A stretch of 64,000 bases of DNA, taken from CAXMRP01 sp965216515 (GTDB lineage Bacteria; Pseudomonadota; Alphaproteobacteria; Rhizobiales; Afifellaceae). Each line of letters opens with the position of its first letter. The first letter of the stretch is position 1. The notes under the pieces were generated by a model. The model was not told the DNA's origin, made no database searches, and saw only the letters and a list, made by a program, of their open reading frames with translations. This document shows positions 26,678-35,341 of this stretch, one piece after another. The translations under genes and the position numbers were made by a program. The stretch spans positions 868,001 to 932,000 of the forward strand of contig OZ244173.1 of the NCBI GenBank assembly GCA_965216515.1, given 5' to 3'.

Positions 26678-27199
26678 TCACGCCTTGCCGCCCGTTCCGG
26701 CGAAAGCGTCGGGACGCAGCGTCGCGGCAAGCCGGTCGAGCACGGCATTGACCAGCCCCGGCTCGTCGGCATCGAAGAACGCTTTGGCAACTTCGACATA
26801 TTCGCAGATGACCACCGCCGGCGGCACGTCCGGCCGGCCGAGGAGTTCGAACACGCCGCTGCGCAACACCGCCCGCAGGGTGATGTCGATCCGCTTCAGC
26901 GGCCAGCTTTTCGGCAGGGCCTCGTGGATCAGCGGATCGATCTTCAGTTGCCGCTCCACAACGCCGGACACGACGGACCGGAAAAAGTCGAAATCGGCCG
27001 GCCGGAATACCATTCCCTCGATCTCCTTGCCGATCCTGTGGGCCTTGAATTCGGCGATCACGCTGTCCAGCGTCTGGCCGCCGACATCGAGCTGGTAGAG
27101 CGCCTGCACCGCCGCCAGCCGGGCCGCGCCCCGTTGATTGGCCGGGCGGACTGCCGCAGCCGCCTTGCCGCGCGCGGCGTCATGGACATCCTCAACCAT
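26678..27199 (-). CDS. nusB: Transcription antitermination factor NusB
   Basis: RNA-binding all-helical factor needed for rRNA antitermination with NusE. It has 173 aa including a variable N-terminus of about 25 residues. The core begins ARLAAVQALYQLDVGG. Central RIDITLRAVLRSGVFELL and C-terminal AVVICEYVEVAKAFFDADEPGLVNAVLD (only ends cited) carry the family signature. ATG at 27199 overlaps the ribH stop by 8 bp. Confidence 0.95.
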   Translation of the reverse strand: MVEDVHDAARGKAAAAVRPANQRGAARLAAVQALYQLDVGGQTLDSVIAEFKAHRIGKEIEGMVFRPADFDFFRSVVSGVVERQLKIDPLIHEALPKSWPLKRIDITLRAVLRSGVFELLGRPDVPPAVVICEYVEVAKAFFDADEPGLVNAVLDRLAATLRPDAFAGTGGKA

Positions 27200-27647
27200 T
27201 GCCGACCCCGAACCGTTCGCGCAACGCCACCATGGCCAGCGCCGCCGCCGCCGCGCCACCGCCCTTGTCCCTGTCGTTCACCCGCGCCCGCGCCAGCGCC
27301 TGCTCGCGGTTTTCCACGGTCTGGATCCCGTTGCCCACGGCCAGCGCCCGTGCGCTGACAAGCGCCAGGATCGCCCGTGCCGATTCGTTGGCGACAATAT
27401 CGTAGTGGGTGGTCTCGCCGCGAATGACACAACCCAGCAGCACATATCCCTGTGGCCGCCGCTCCAGTCCCGTCCCGCCGGAGTCCTCGATCATGGCCAG
27501 CGCGGCCGGGATTTCCAGCACCCCGGGCACCGCAATCCGCTCGTGGGTCGCGCCCCGCCGGTCAAGGTGCGCCTGCGCGCCGGCATACAGTTCATCGGCG
27601 ATATCGGTGTAGAACCGTGCCTCGATTACGGCGATATGGGGGGCCAT
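27192..27647 (-). CDS. ribH: 6,7-dimethyl-8-ribityllumazine synthase
   Basis: Condenses the ribityl-pyrimidine with dihydroxybutanone phosphate to lumazine, the penultimate riboflavin step. The 151-aa protein has VPGVLEIPAAL for the substrate loop, GCVIRGETTHYDIV with the catalytic His pair, and NDRDKGGGAAAAAL near the C-terminus (NR.KG motif; here DRDKG). ATG at 27647. It sits 60 bp after ribE and overlaps nusB. Confidence 0.96.
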   Translation of the reverse strand: MAPHIAVIEARFYTDIADELYAGAQAHLDRRGATHERIAVPGVLEIPAALAMIEDSGGTGLERRPQGYVLLGCVIRGETTHYDIVANESARAILALVSARALAVGNGIQTVENREQALARARVNDRDKGGGAAAAALAMVALRERFGVGNG

Positions 27648-27707
27648 CGGGCCTCCTGTGCGATTGACGGTCCGCCGCGCGCGGGACCTTTGCCTGTGCC
27701 CGGATTG

Positions 27708-28322
27708 TCAGCCACCCGGACGCAGGCGGTCCAGATAGCGCGCAAACACATCGACCTCAAGGTTGACGGCCGTTCCCGCCTGCCAGCCGGACAGGGTTGT
27801 CGCGGCAAGCGTATGGGGGATGATCATCACCGAAAACCGGTTGTCGGTTTCGCCGGTGCCAACCGCGTTCACCGTCAGCGACACCCCGTCCAGGCACACC
27901 GAGCCCTTCGGCGCGATGAAACGGGCAAGGCCGGACGGCGCATCGAGATCGAACCGGGTGGTTTCGCCGGCATCCTTGCGGGCCGCCACCCGCGCCACAC
28001 CGTCGACATGACCGGACACCACATGTCCGCCCAGTTCATCGCCGGCCCGCAGCGGCCGTTCCAGATTGACCGTCGAACCCGCCGTCCAGTCGCGTGCCGT
28101 CGTGCAGGCCAGCGTCTCCGATGTCGCATCCACCTCAAACCAGCGTTCGCCGCCGGTCTCGCCCTTCCTTGTCACCGTCAGGCAGGGTCCGGAACAGGCG
28201 ATGGAGGCGCCGATTTGCAGCGTCCCGGTCTCCCCGGGCGTGGCGATGCGAAAGCGCCGGCCCCAATTGGTTTCCTCAACCGCCACGATACGCCCGATAT
28301 CGGTGATGATTCCCGTAAACAT
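27708..28322 (-). CDS. ribE: Riboflavin synthase alpha chain
   Basis: Dismutates two lumazines to riboflavin. The 204 aa contain two lumazine-binding repeats: the first starts MFTGIITDIGRI and includes CSGPCLTVT; the second includes GHVVSGHVDGVARV and CLDGVSLTVNAV. ATG at 28322 shares a base with the ribD stop (TAATG). The symbol ribC is used for the same enzyme in some genomes. No FMN riboswitch was seen in the region upstream of the operon. Confidence 0.96.
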   Translation of the reverse strand: MFTGIITDIGRIVAVEETNWGRRFRIATPGETGTLQIGASIACSGPCLTVTRKGETGGERWFEVDATSETLACTTARDWTAGSTVNLERPLRAGDELGGHVVSGHVDGVARVAARKDAGETTRFDLDAPSGLARFIAPKGSVCLDGVSLTVNAVGTGETDNRFSVMIIPHTLAATTLSGWQAGTAVNLEVDVFARYLDRLRPGG

Positions 28323-29461
28323 TACCGCCCTGTCCCCACTCCGGTCGCCGTCCCCTTCGACGCATCGGCCGCCCGGACCCGTTCATACCGCGTCAGCCAG
28401 TCTTCGCCGAACCATCGACGGTCAATCCGCCGGTACCGCCGGCCATTTTCGACTTCATCGGGATCGAGGCCGGCAAGCGCCGGCACGCCACCCGCACCGA
28501 CCGTGCCGGGGCTGCGAAACAAAAACACGGTGTCGGCGCAGCCGGTCTCCAGCAGCGAGCGGGCGATCCGCGCGCCACCCTCCACAAGAATCGTCGTCAG
28601 ACCGGCATCGCCGAGCGCCAGCAGCGCCGCCGGCCAGTCGATACCACCATCGCCGCCGGACGCGCGTATCACCCGGAACCGCGGCGCCGGACCGGGTTGG
28701 CGATGATCCCCCGCCGTCAACAGCCAGGTCGGCGGACCATCGTCGCACAAAAGATGCAGATTGTCGGCAAGGGCGCTGAAATCCCCGGCCACGATACGGA
28801 TCGGCGAGCGGTCCTCCAGCCCCGGCAGCCGGCAGGTCAGGCGCGGATTGTCGGCCGCCGCCGTGCCGGTGCCGACAAGAACGGCATCGTACCGCGTGCG
28901 CAGGGCCTGCGCGTGCCTTCGGGCAATTGCACCGGTAATCGCCACCTGGCCCTCGCCCCGCCGGCCGATGGCACCATCAGCGGAGACCGCCAGTTTCAGC
29001 GTGACATGCGGCCGCCCGCGGGTCATGCGCATGACATGGCCGCGGTTTGCCGCCCCTGTCGCGTCCGGCGCCACGGCGACGCCGATTCCCCCGTCCCGGA
29101 GCTTGGCGATACCCCGGCCGCCGACGCGCGGATCCGGATCACCGGCGCCGATCACCACCCGGCCCACGCCGGCGGCGCAGATGGCATCGGCACACGGCGG
29201 TGTTTTGCCGTGATGGGCGCAAGGTTCAAGCGAGACGTAAAGCGTTCCGCCCGTTGCCTTTTCTCCGGCCTGGGCCAACGCGACGGCTTCCCCGTGCGGC
29301 CGTCCGCCCACAGCCGTCCGCCCGCGCGCCACCACCACCCTGCCGCGCACGACAATGGCCCCGACCGATGGATTGGGCGCCGTGGTGCCGACCCCGGCGG
29401 CACCGAGACGGCTCGCACAGTCCAGAAACCGACGGTCGAGACTGCTCAGCCGCTCAGCCAT
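28322..29461 (-). CDS. ribD: Bifunctional pyrimidine deaminase/reductase RibD
   Basis: Deaminates and then reduces the ribosyl-pyrimidine intermediate of riboflavin synthesis. The 379-aa protein has an N-terminal cytidine-deaminase-type domain (about 1-150) with RPHGEAVAL and EPCAHHGKTPPCADAI, giving the zinc His and two Cys plus the catalytic Glu. The C-terminal reductase domain (about 155-365) begins RPHVTLKLAVSADGAIG and includes TTILVEGGARI. ATG at 29461 overlaps the nrdR stop by 8 bp (ATGGCTGA). Confidence 0.95.
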   Translation of the reverse strand: MAERLSSLDRRFLDCASRLGAAGVGTTAPNPSVGAIVVRGRVVVARGRTAVGGRPHGEAVALAQAGEKATGGTLYVSLEPCAHHGKTPPCADAICAAGVGRVVIGAGDPDPRVGGRGIAKLRDGGIGVAVAPDATGAANRGHVMRMTRGRPHVTLKLAVSADGAIGRRGEGQVAITGAIARRHAQALRTRYDAVLVGTGTAAADNPRLTCRLPGLEDRSPIRIVAGDFSALADNLHLLCDDGPPTWLLTAGDHRQPGPAPRFRVIRASGGDGGIDWPAALLALGDAGLTTILVEGGARIARSLLETGCADTVFLFRSPGTVGAGGVPALAGLDPDEVENGRRYRRIDRRWFGEDWLTRYERVRAADASKGTATGVGTGR

Positions 29462-29990
29462 CCGCCCGAGCACGGCGTCGGCCGGCACCCGCGCCGCCGC
29501 CATCGTCGCCGTCGCCCTTGCCGGCTTCGCCCGCCCCGGCATCGCCGGAAAGCTCGTCCAGGAAAGCACCGAAATCGCTGGCTTCGCGGAAATCGCGGTA
29601 GACGGAGGCAAAACGCACATAGGCGACATCGTCGAGGCCCTTGAGTGCGTCCATGATCAGGGTGCCGATATCCTGGGACGGGATTTCCGCTTCGCCGCAA
29701 GCCTCCAGTTGCCGCACGATGCCGGAAATCGCCCTTTCCACCCGCTCCGGCTCCACCGGCCGTTTGCGCAACGCCACCGCCATCGACCGCATCAGCTTGT
29801 CGCGGTCGAAGGGCACGCGCCGACCGGACTTTTTCATCACGGTCAGTTCACGAAGCTGAACGCGCTCGAACGTGGTGAAACGGCCGCCACAGTCGCCGCA
29901 AACCCGCCGCCGGCGGATCGCCGTGGCATCTTCGCTTGGCCGCGAGTCCTTCACCTGGCTGTTGTCTGCGCCGCAATAGGGGCACCGCAT
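29454..29990 (-). CDS. nrdR: Transcriptional repressor NrdR
   Basis: Zinc-finger/ATP-cone repressor of ribonucleotide reductase genes. It has 178 aa. The zinc ribbon cysteines are C3, C6, C31 and C34 (MRCPYCG, VCGDCGG), with RRRRVCGDCGGRFTTFER typical. The ATP-cone covers about 49-139, ending in YVRFASVYRDF. A Gly/Ala/Asp-rich tail of about 25 residues is an addition to the usual 150-160 aa. ATG at 29990. No NrdR box was found near its own promoter. It is the first gene of the riboflavin-nusB-thiL operon. Confidence 0.96.
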   Translation of the reverse strand: MRCPYCGADNSQVKDSRPSEDATAIRRRRVCGDCGGRFTTFERVQLRELTVMKKSGRRVPFDRDKLMRSMAVALRKRPVEPERVERAISGIVRQLEACGEAEIPSQDIGTLIMDALKGLDDVAYVRFASVYRDFREASDFGAFLDELSGDAGAGEAGKGDGDDGGGAGAGRRRARADG

Positions 29991-30137
29991 GTCGATCGTT
30001 TCCTGATTCTCGCCTGTCGCGCCGGACGATGCGCACCCAGCCCTGTCGCGTCAATGGGCAAACCACGGAATTGATGCGCCCCGCGCGCGCCGGCGGGCCG
30101 CCGGCGGCGGGCGCCCGGTCGGCGATGTGCCGGCCCC

Positions 30138-31487
30138 TTACTGGGAGAGTGGCGAGCCGATCAGTTCGCTCGGCTGGTTCAGCGCCACCGCATTGGCCGT
30201 ATTGTCGTAATTGTAGATATCTTCGCGGAAATGGACGATCCCGTCGCCGGTGGTCCAGGCGGTGAAATAGACCGTGTGGATCGCCGGCGGGTCGGTCACC
30301 GCCACGTCGAGCCGCTCGCCGGAGCGCGCCACCTGATCGACCGCCGCCCGGTTGTAACCGCTGGGTCCGAGGATCCAGGTCACAAGCTCCCTGACATTGT
30401 GGACGCGCACGCATCCCGACGAATCGAACCGGTAGTCTTCCACAAACAGGCTCTTGGACGGCGTGTCGTGGAGAAAGACGGCATGGGGATTGTGGAAGTT
30501 GATCTTCATGGAGCCCAGCGAATTGCCTTCGCCCGGATCCTGGCGGAACATGTAGTTGGTCGCCTCGTCGGAGTACCAGTCCACCAGTTCCGGCGGGATT
30601 TCGTCGCCCGCCTGAGTGTAGATGCGAATCCGGTTCTCCGTCAGATAGCCGGGATCCTTTTGCATGATCGTGATCAGGTCGCGGCGGATGATGCTCTTGG
30701 GCACCGTCCAGAACGGGTTGAAGTTGATCTCGTGGATGCGGCTGGAGAGCAGCGGCGTCTGCCGCTCGACCTTTCCCACCACCGCCGTGTGGCGCGACAC
30801 CACGACGCCGTTGTCGACGACCTCGATCTCGGCCGCCGGCACGTTGACCATGACATAGCGCGACGCCAGTTTTTTCGCCCGCTTGCCGCCGACCATCGCC
30901 CGGATGCGCTCCAGATTCGTGGCCAGCTGGGTCAGCCGTACACCGGCCGGAACATTGAGCGCGGAAAACGTGTTTTTGCCGACGATACCGTCGGCGGGAA
31001 TGCCATGCCGGAGCTGGAAGCGCTTGACGGCCTCCTGGACATAGGAATCGAAGGCCGCCGGATCGCCGATCGTCTGCCGCAGATCGCCGGACATGATCAG
31101 CCGCTGCCGCAGTGCCCGCACATTGTCGTGGCGCAGGCCGATTCTCAGCGTTTCATTGTCCGCAACGAACGGCCAGCCGCCCCGCGAAACCAGGTCCTGA
31201 TAGACGAAGATCGCCTGTTCGATCGCCGCCGGCGTCGCCGGCGAGAGGATCGGCACCTGCGTGCGTACAGGCCGCGAAAGCGCCGGCTTGCTGTCGAAAT
31301 TGTCGGCCCACTCGCTCTGCTGGGAGCGCTGCAGGGTCGATGTCCCGCCGAAATTCTGCGCCGGCGCCTGTCCGGCCGTTGCGACCAGCATTGCCGGCAT
31401 CATCGCCAGCGCCCATCGCCTTGCCAGCGCGCGCCGTCCCGCCCGCGCGTTTCGTCTCGCCTGTGCGCGTCGTCTCGTCACTATCAT
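30138..31487 (-). CDS. L,D-transpeptidase with peptidoglycan-binding domain (YcbB/LdtP-like)
   Basis: Periplasmic enzyme expected to form 3-3 cross-links in peptidoglycan. It has 449 aa. The first 44 residues are an unusually Arg-rich signal sequence with cleavage near APAQ. A PG_binding_1 domain lies at about 155-200 (ALRQRLIMSGDL, VKRFQLRHGIPADGIVG). The YkuD catalytic domain follows, with the active-site region SSGCVRVHN containing the Cys and an upstream His in VFLHDTP. ATG at 31487, no close second choice; an open frame to 31979 is not supported. The gene for the MarR-type regulator LdtR is directly upstream. In Liberibacter, LdtR controls such an enzyme. Confidence 0.92.
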   Translation of the reverse strand: MIVTRRRAQARRNARAGRRALARRWALAMMPAMLVATAGQAPAQNFGGTSTLQRSQQSEWADNFDSKPALSRPVRTQVPILSPATPAAIEQAIFVYQDLVSRGGWPFVADNETLRIGLRHDNVRALRQRLIMSGDLRQTIGDPAAFDSYVQEAVKRFQLRHGIPADGIVGKNTFSALNVPAGVRLTQLATNLERIRAMVGGKRAKKLASRYVMVNVPAAEIEVVDNGVVVSRHTAVVGKVERQTPLLSSRIHEINFNPFWTVPKSIIRRDLITIMQKDPGYLTENRIRIYTQAGDEIPPELVDWYSDEATNYMFRQDPGEGNSLGSMKINFHNPHAVFLHDTPSKSLFVEDYRFDSSGCVRVHNVRELVTWILGPSGYNRAAVDQVARSGERLDVAVTDPPAIHTVYFTAWTTGDGIVHFREDIYNYDNTANAVALNQPSELIGSPLSQ

Positions 31488-31662
31488 CTGATCCAAGGTC
31501 CCTCTTCGCCTGACCGGTCCGGTTCGGCCGGCCTGTCGGCAAATCGCCCCGCCGCAGCCGTACCATGCAACGCAGCCTGCCTCAATCGCCGCCACCCGCT
31601 TGCGCGAAAGGCGCCGGCCGTCGTCGCACGACTTGCCCGATATTGGCACTGGCAGGCAAAGA

Positions 31663-31693
31663 ACAATGGCGTCACGACAATTCACGACATTGT
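31663..31693. promoter_or_regulatory. Candidate operator upstream of the L,D-transpeptidase gene
   Basis: ACAATG (31663-31668) and CATTGT (31688-31693) form inverted arms that extend inward with one or two mismatches (ACAATGNCGTNA). Inside is a direct repeat TCACGACA at 31672 and 31682, a 10-bp period. It lies 176-206 bp upstream of the transpeptidase ATG, in the gap after the ldtR terminator. A MarR-type dimer such as LdtR would suit this symmetry. Function is inferred. Confidence 0.4.
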
Positions 31694-31751
31694 GGCCGTG
31701 AAATGGCGCCGCGCCGCCGGCCTGTGGGAAAGGGATTGGCCGCCGGGTGCC

Positions 31752-31782
31752 AAAAAAAGGGCCCGGCGCCGGCGCCGGACCC
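31752..31782 (-). terminator. Intrinsic terminator of ldtR
   Basis: On the minus strand, a 12-bp stem (31771-31782 with 31759-31770, one G-U pair) made of self-complementary GC blocks is followed by seven U residues (A-run 31752-31758 on the plus strand). It separates ldtR from the transpeptidase gene, so that gene needs its own promoter in 31488-31751. Confidence 0.8.
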
Positions 31783-31845
31783 CATGCTTGCACTCTCCGA
31801 CAAGCACGTGTCTGCGCCGCCCGCCCCGGCGGCGCCAGGTTGTGA

Positions 31846-32364
31846 TTACAGCCGGTAGAGGATCTGGTCGGTCCAGAACCGCTCCATGCGCTGCAAGGAT
31901 TTGTTGATAACCAGGAAATCGTCCGCCGCGATTCCGCCAACCTTCTCGATGGACCCGATATGCCGGTCGTAAAGCGCATTGACGATGTCGGCGACCTCGC
32001 GCCCCTTGTCGGTCAGCGAGACCCGCACCGAGCGCCGGTCGACCCGCGAGCGCTGATGATGAATATAGCCCGCATCCACCAGTTTTTTCAGGTTGTAGGA
32101 AACGTTGGACCCCAGATAGTAACCGCGCGTGCGCAGTTCGCCGGCCGTCAGCTCCGCATCACCGATATTGAAAAGCAACAACGCCTGCACGCTGTTCACG
32201 TCCGACCGGCCCATACGGTCGAATTCGTCCTTGATGACATCGAGAAGCCGCCGATGCAGCCGCTCAACCAGTGTCAGCGCATCGAGATACAGCGCCTTGA
32301 GTTCCTCGGTGCCCGGCTGTTCGCCGCTGCTTTCATACTGTGCCTGTCCGGCGGTCAACATCAT
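31846..32364 (-). CDS. ldtR: MarR-family regulator LdtR
   Basis: Winged-helix regulator, 172 aa, matching the LdtR family known from Liberibacter and rhizobia, where it controls an L,D-transpeptidase and stress tolerance. The DNA-binding part includes NSVQALLLFNIGDAELTAGEL, RGYYLGSNVSYNLKKLVDAG for the recognition helix and SRVDRRSVRVSLTDKGRE for the wing. ATG at 32364 (a second Met follows). It is transcribed toward the transpeptidase but separated from it by a terminator. The 207-bp region upstream (32365-32571) is relatively AT-rich and likely holds its promoter. Confidence 0.88.
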   Translation of the reverse strand: MMLTAGQAQYESSGEQPGTEELKALYLDALTLVERLHRRLLDVIKDEFDRMGRSDVNSVQALLLFNIGDAELTAGELRTRGYYLGSNVSYNLKKLVDAGYIHHQRSRVDRRSVRVSLTDKGREVADIVNALYDRHIGSIEKVGGIAADDFLVINKSLQRMERFWTDQILYRL

Positions 32365-32571
32365 AACGCCACTCCGTCCTGTTGATGCGGAATTCTTCGA
32401 CCCACATTCGAGCGCAACGTTATGGGCGGAGAATGAAGGCTCGCTTAAGCCACAGGATTAATTGAATATTTATGGGGGGGTGCGCTTTACGGCGCCTTTA
32501 CCACGATTGCCGGCCCGCGGCCGCCGAAACCCTGCGGAAACAGGGCAAAGTGGCCGCCCGTACACGCCCTG

Positions 32572-32979
32572 TTAGGTATCCCGGTGGCGAAACCAGACGT
32601 AAACCATGATCGCCACATAAACCGCCACAAGCCCGATATGGGCGAACACCCGGAGCCAGGCAACGCCGAAGAGATCGGCGAAAACGGTGTACATGGCGAT
32701 TTCCACGAGCGCCGCCACCGCCCATATCACCGGCCCCCAGGACGCCGCCATCCACAGGCCGGCGGCGGCAAACAGGTCCAGTATGACCAGCGCCACCAGC
32801 CCCGCCCGCCACGGCGCGTCGAGGCCGAGGAAGCCGTCGCTGTCGGGAAACATGCCGATGACAATCGCCGCGCGCAGCAGACCGACGCACAGGAACAGGA
32901 TGGCGACAAGGCGCAGATAGCCACGCAGCAATCCGGCCGCGTTGCCGTGGGAATCATCGGTCGGGCCTAGCGTGTTCAC
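32572..32979 (-). CDS. DUF6163 family membrane protein
   Basis: Small inner-membrane protein of unknown function, 135 aa with four helices (LVAILFLCVGLLRAAIVIG; AGLVALVILDLFAAAGLWMA; VIWAVAALVEIAMYTVF; IGLVAVYVAIMVYVWF). The block GLWMAASWGPVIWAVAALVEI matches DUF6163 proteins that I recall next to hemB and ldtR in Hyphomicrobiales. The start is unsure: GTG at 32979 gives VNTLGPTDDS; the frame is open to 33435 with no better signal. It is divergent from hemB. Confidence 0.7.
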   Translation of the reverse strand: MNTLGPTDDSHGNAAGLLRGYLRLVAILFLCVGLLRAAIVIGMFPDSDGFLGLDAPWRAGLVALVILDLFAAAGLWMAASWGPVIWAVAALVEIAMYTVFADLFGVAWLRVFAHIGLVAVYVAIMVYVWFRHRDT

Positions 32980-33157
32980 GATGACAAATCCGTTTCTGCC
33001 GCACCTTCCGTCCGGTGCCGATTTCGCCGCGCCCGGGTGTATCATCGAATGTCGGGCGCCGCCACCGGGCCGATGCCGCCAACCCGTCAATTTCGCCGAT
33101 GGCTGGAACAGCGCCGCCGGGAGTGCTAATCGGGGCAAAACCGGTGCCGGAGCCGCC

Positions 33158-34207
33158 ATGACCTCGCACATCAAGCCCCCGTCCGCCATCGTGCCGCCCG
33201 CCGCCGGCGACATTGGCCGCATAACCGGCCGCCGGCGCCTGCGCCGCAACCGCAGATATGACTGGTCGCGGCGGCTGGTCCGCGAAAACCGGCTGTCGGC
33301 CGACGACCTGATCTGGCCGATCTTCGTCATCGAGGGCGACAATCGCCGCGTGCCGATCGACGCCATGCCCGCAATCGCGCGCCTGTCGGTCGATCTCCTC
33401 GCCGCCGAGGCCGAACGCGCCGCCATGCTCGGCATCCCCGCGATCGCGCTCTTTCCCTATGTCGACATGGCGCAACGCGATGCGACCGGATCGGCGATCC
33501 TCCATCCCGACAACCTGTTCTGCCGGGCAACCCGCGCCATCAAGGACGCCGCGCCGCAGATCGGCGTCATCACCGATCCCGCGCTCGACCCCTTCACCGA
33601 CCACGGCCATGACGGCATCCTGCGCGACGGGGTCATCGTCAACGACGAATCCGTGGCGCAGATCGTGCGCGCCGCCCTGATCCAGGCGGACGCCGGCGCC
33701 GACGTGATCGCCCCCTCCGACATGATGGACGGCCGAGTCGGCGCGATCCGCGAGGCCCTGGATACATCCGGCTTCGCCGACACCGCGATCATGGCCTATA
33801 CGGCCAAATACGCCTCCGCCTTCTACGGGCCCTATCGCGAGGCGATCGGCACCGACCAGACCCTGAAAGGCGGCAAGGAGACTTATTATGTCGACCACGC
33901 CAACAGCGCTGATGCCCTGCGCGAGGCGGAGACCGACATCGCCGAAGGCGCCGACATGCTGATGGTCAAGCCCGGTCTGCCCTATCTGGATATCGTCCGG
34001 TTGATGAAGGACACGTTCGCCATGCCGACATTCGCCTACCAGGTGTCCGGCGAGTACGCGATGATTGCCGCCGCCGCCGCCAATGGCTGGATCGACGGCG
34101 AGCGGGCCATGATGGAAAGCCTGACGGCGTTCAAGCGGGCCGGCGCCGACGGCGTGTTGACCTATTTTGCGCCCCGTGCGGCGGAAAGGCTGAAGGCTGA
34201 AGGCTGA
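33158..34207 (+). CDS. hemB: Delta-aminolevulinic acid dehydratase (porphobilinogen synthase)
   Basis: Condenses two ALA molecules to porphobilinogen in haem synthesis. It has 349 aa. The Schiff-base lysines are in AYTAKYASAFYGP and MLMVKPGLPYLD. The metal loop reads DPALDPFTDHGHDGIL without the cysteines of zinc enzymes, so this is the Mg-dependent, Cys-poor type found in many alphaproteobacteria. ATG at 33158 (MTSHIKPPS); the first 40 residues are variable, ending RRLRRNRRYDWSRRL. It is divergent from DUF6163 and followed by a terminator. Confidence 0.96.
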   Translation: MTSHIKPPSAIVPPAAGDIGRITGRRRLRRNRRYDWSRRLVRENRLSADDLIWPIFVIEGDNRRVPIDAMPAIARLSVDLLAAEAERAAMLGIPAIALFPYVDMAQRDATGSAILHPDNLFCRATRAIKDAAPQIGVITDPALDPFTDHGHDGILRDGVIVNDESVAQIVRAALIQADAGADVIAPSDMMDGRVGAIREALDTSGFADTAIMAYTAKYASAFYGPYREAIGTDQTLKGGKETYYVDHANSADALREAETDIAEGADMLMVKPGLPYLDIVRLMKDTFAMPTFAYQVSGEYAMIAAAAANGWIDGERAMMESLTAFKRAGADGVLTYFAPRAAERLKAEG

Positions 34208-34249
34208 AGGCTGGCGCCTGAACCCGTTGGCCGGCCCGGAAGCCCAAAA

Positions 34250-34276
34250 AAAGCCCGGGAGAATGTCCCGGGCTTT
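34250..34276. terminator. Bidirectional terminator, hemB / outer-membrane protein
   Basis: An 11-bp perfect stem AAAGCCCGGGA / TCCCGGGCTTT with loop GAATG. A run of A on the 5' side provides a U-tract for the minus-strand gene, and TTT closes the plus-strand side. Confidence 0.8.
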
Positions 34277-34296
34277 CGTTCAGATGGTGCCGGCGT

Positions 34297-35028
34297 CTAC
34301 GGGCCGCCAAGAAGATAGCTGAAGCCGAATTTTACAACATGCATGCCGGCGTCCGCCTCCGTGTACAAGGGCAGGAACCCGCCGAACGCGGAGCAAAGCT
34401 GTGATTCGTTGCCGAAATCCAGATAATTGTACTCCGCCTTGAGGATGCCGCGCTCGGTCAGCTTGTATTCCAGGCCGCCGCCAACCACGTATCCCGACCG
34501 GTTCTGGGAGAACTGGCAGCCATCGCTCCCGTCATAATCAAATCCGGCCAGCCCGAGACCGCCTTCCGCATAGACCATGACACGATCCATCGTATAACCC
34601 AGTCGGGCGGTCGCCGTGGCAAGCCAAGTCCATTCCCCGTCGCCTGGGAACAAATCCGGCGAAATCTGGGTCCCGCCCATATCGGCGAACGCAGCGTCGA
34701 TTTCCAATCCGATAAGAAAATTCGGGCTGAACATGTAGTTGTAACCGGCGTGCCCCCCGACCAGCCAGCCATCCTGATCATAGTTGAAGAAACCCCCATC
34801 GCTACAATCGGCTGGCGAATAAACCGGGCTTAAAAACCCGTCCCAGCACGCAAATCCCTCACGGTTTCCCCAGCCGTAGCCGGCATGTCCGCCAAGATAG
34901 AAACCATCCCATCCCTGCGGCGCCGGCATTGCCACAGGCTCAAAAAAGGTCTGTCCGGCCGGATCCGCACCGATCGCGGTTCCGGAAAAGCCAACTATCA
35001 ATGCACCCGCTAAAATGAGCCGATTCAT
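34297..35028 (-). CDS. Outer-membrane beta-barrel protein (Omp25/RopB-like)
   Basis: Eight-stranded OmpA-like surface barrel, 243 aa. The signal peptide MNRLILAGALIVGFSGTAIG precedes ADPAG. Barrel strands include WDGFYLGGHAGYGWG, WLVGGHAGYNYMF, FLIGLEIDAAFADMGG, TATARLGYTMDRVMVYAEGGLGLAG, VVGGGLEYKLTERGILKAEYNYLDFG and the last strand HVVKFGFSYLLGG. Two Cys pairs in loops (CWDG/DCSD, GCQF/LCSA) may form disulfides, unusual for this family. ATG at 35028 with GGAGGG five bases upstream is a strong start. Its codon use is more AT-tolerant than its neighbours'. Function is probably structural or envelope. Confidence 0.88.
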   Translation of the reverse strand: MNRLILAGALIVGFSGTAIGADPAGQTFFEPVAMPAPQGWDGFYLGGHAGYGWGNREGFACWDGFLSPVYSPADCSDGGFFNYDQDGWLVGGHAGYNYMFSPNFLIGLEIDAAFADMGGTQISPDLFPGDGEWTWLATATARLGYTMDRVMVYAEGGLGLAGFDYDGSDGCQFSQNRSGYVVGGGLEYKLTERGILKAEYNYLDFGNESQLCSAFGGFLPLYTEADAGMHVVKFGFSYLLGGP

Positions 35029-35341
35029 GATACCCTCCATCACAGATTTGCGGCCATTAGAAATTTGTAAACCGAAAATAGCAACGCGGAGTTGTCTTTG
35101 GCGCCGTCCATTGCCGCATTTAGCGCGGACTAGTTGCATTACCGTCACAAAATGGCACAATCCGCCACGGCAAATTCAATCAGGCATTGAAATCTTGGAC
35201 TGAACGGATGTCGGCAGAACATCGCATCCCCATCCGGTTGAAACCGTCCGCGCCGTAGCGCCCGGTCCTGTGCGTCACCTTGCACAGACCGGCCGCGCGC
35301 CCCACATGCATCCCGTCTGAAACGAACGGGACAAATCGAAC
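35029..35341. other. Divergent promoter region, omp / RDD gene
   Basis: 313 bp without a supported gene. The part near omp is AT-richer than the surroundings. A short inverted repeat TTCAAT-N5-ATTGAA occurs at 35175-35191. No convincing -35/-10 pair was picked for either side. Confidence 0.5.

Noticed and set aside
27648..29461. FMN riboswitch for the riboflavin genes
   Set aside because: No RFN-element conserved blocks upstream of nrdR, ribD, ribE or ribH; ribD and ribE overlap neighbours, leaving no leader space.
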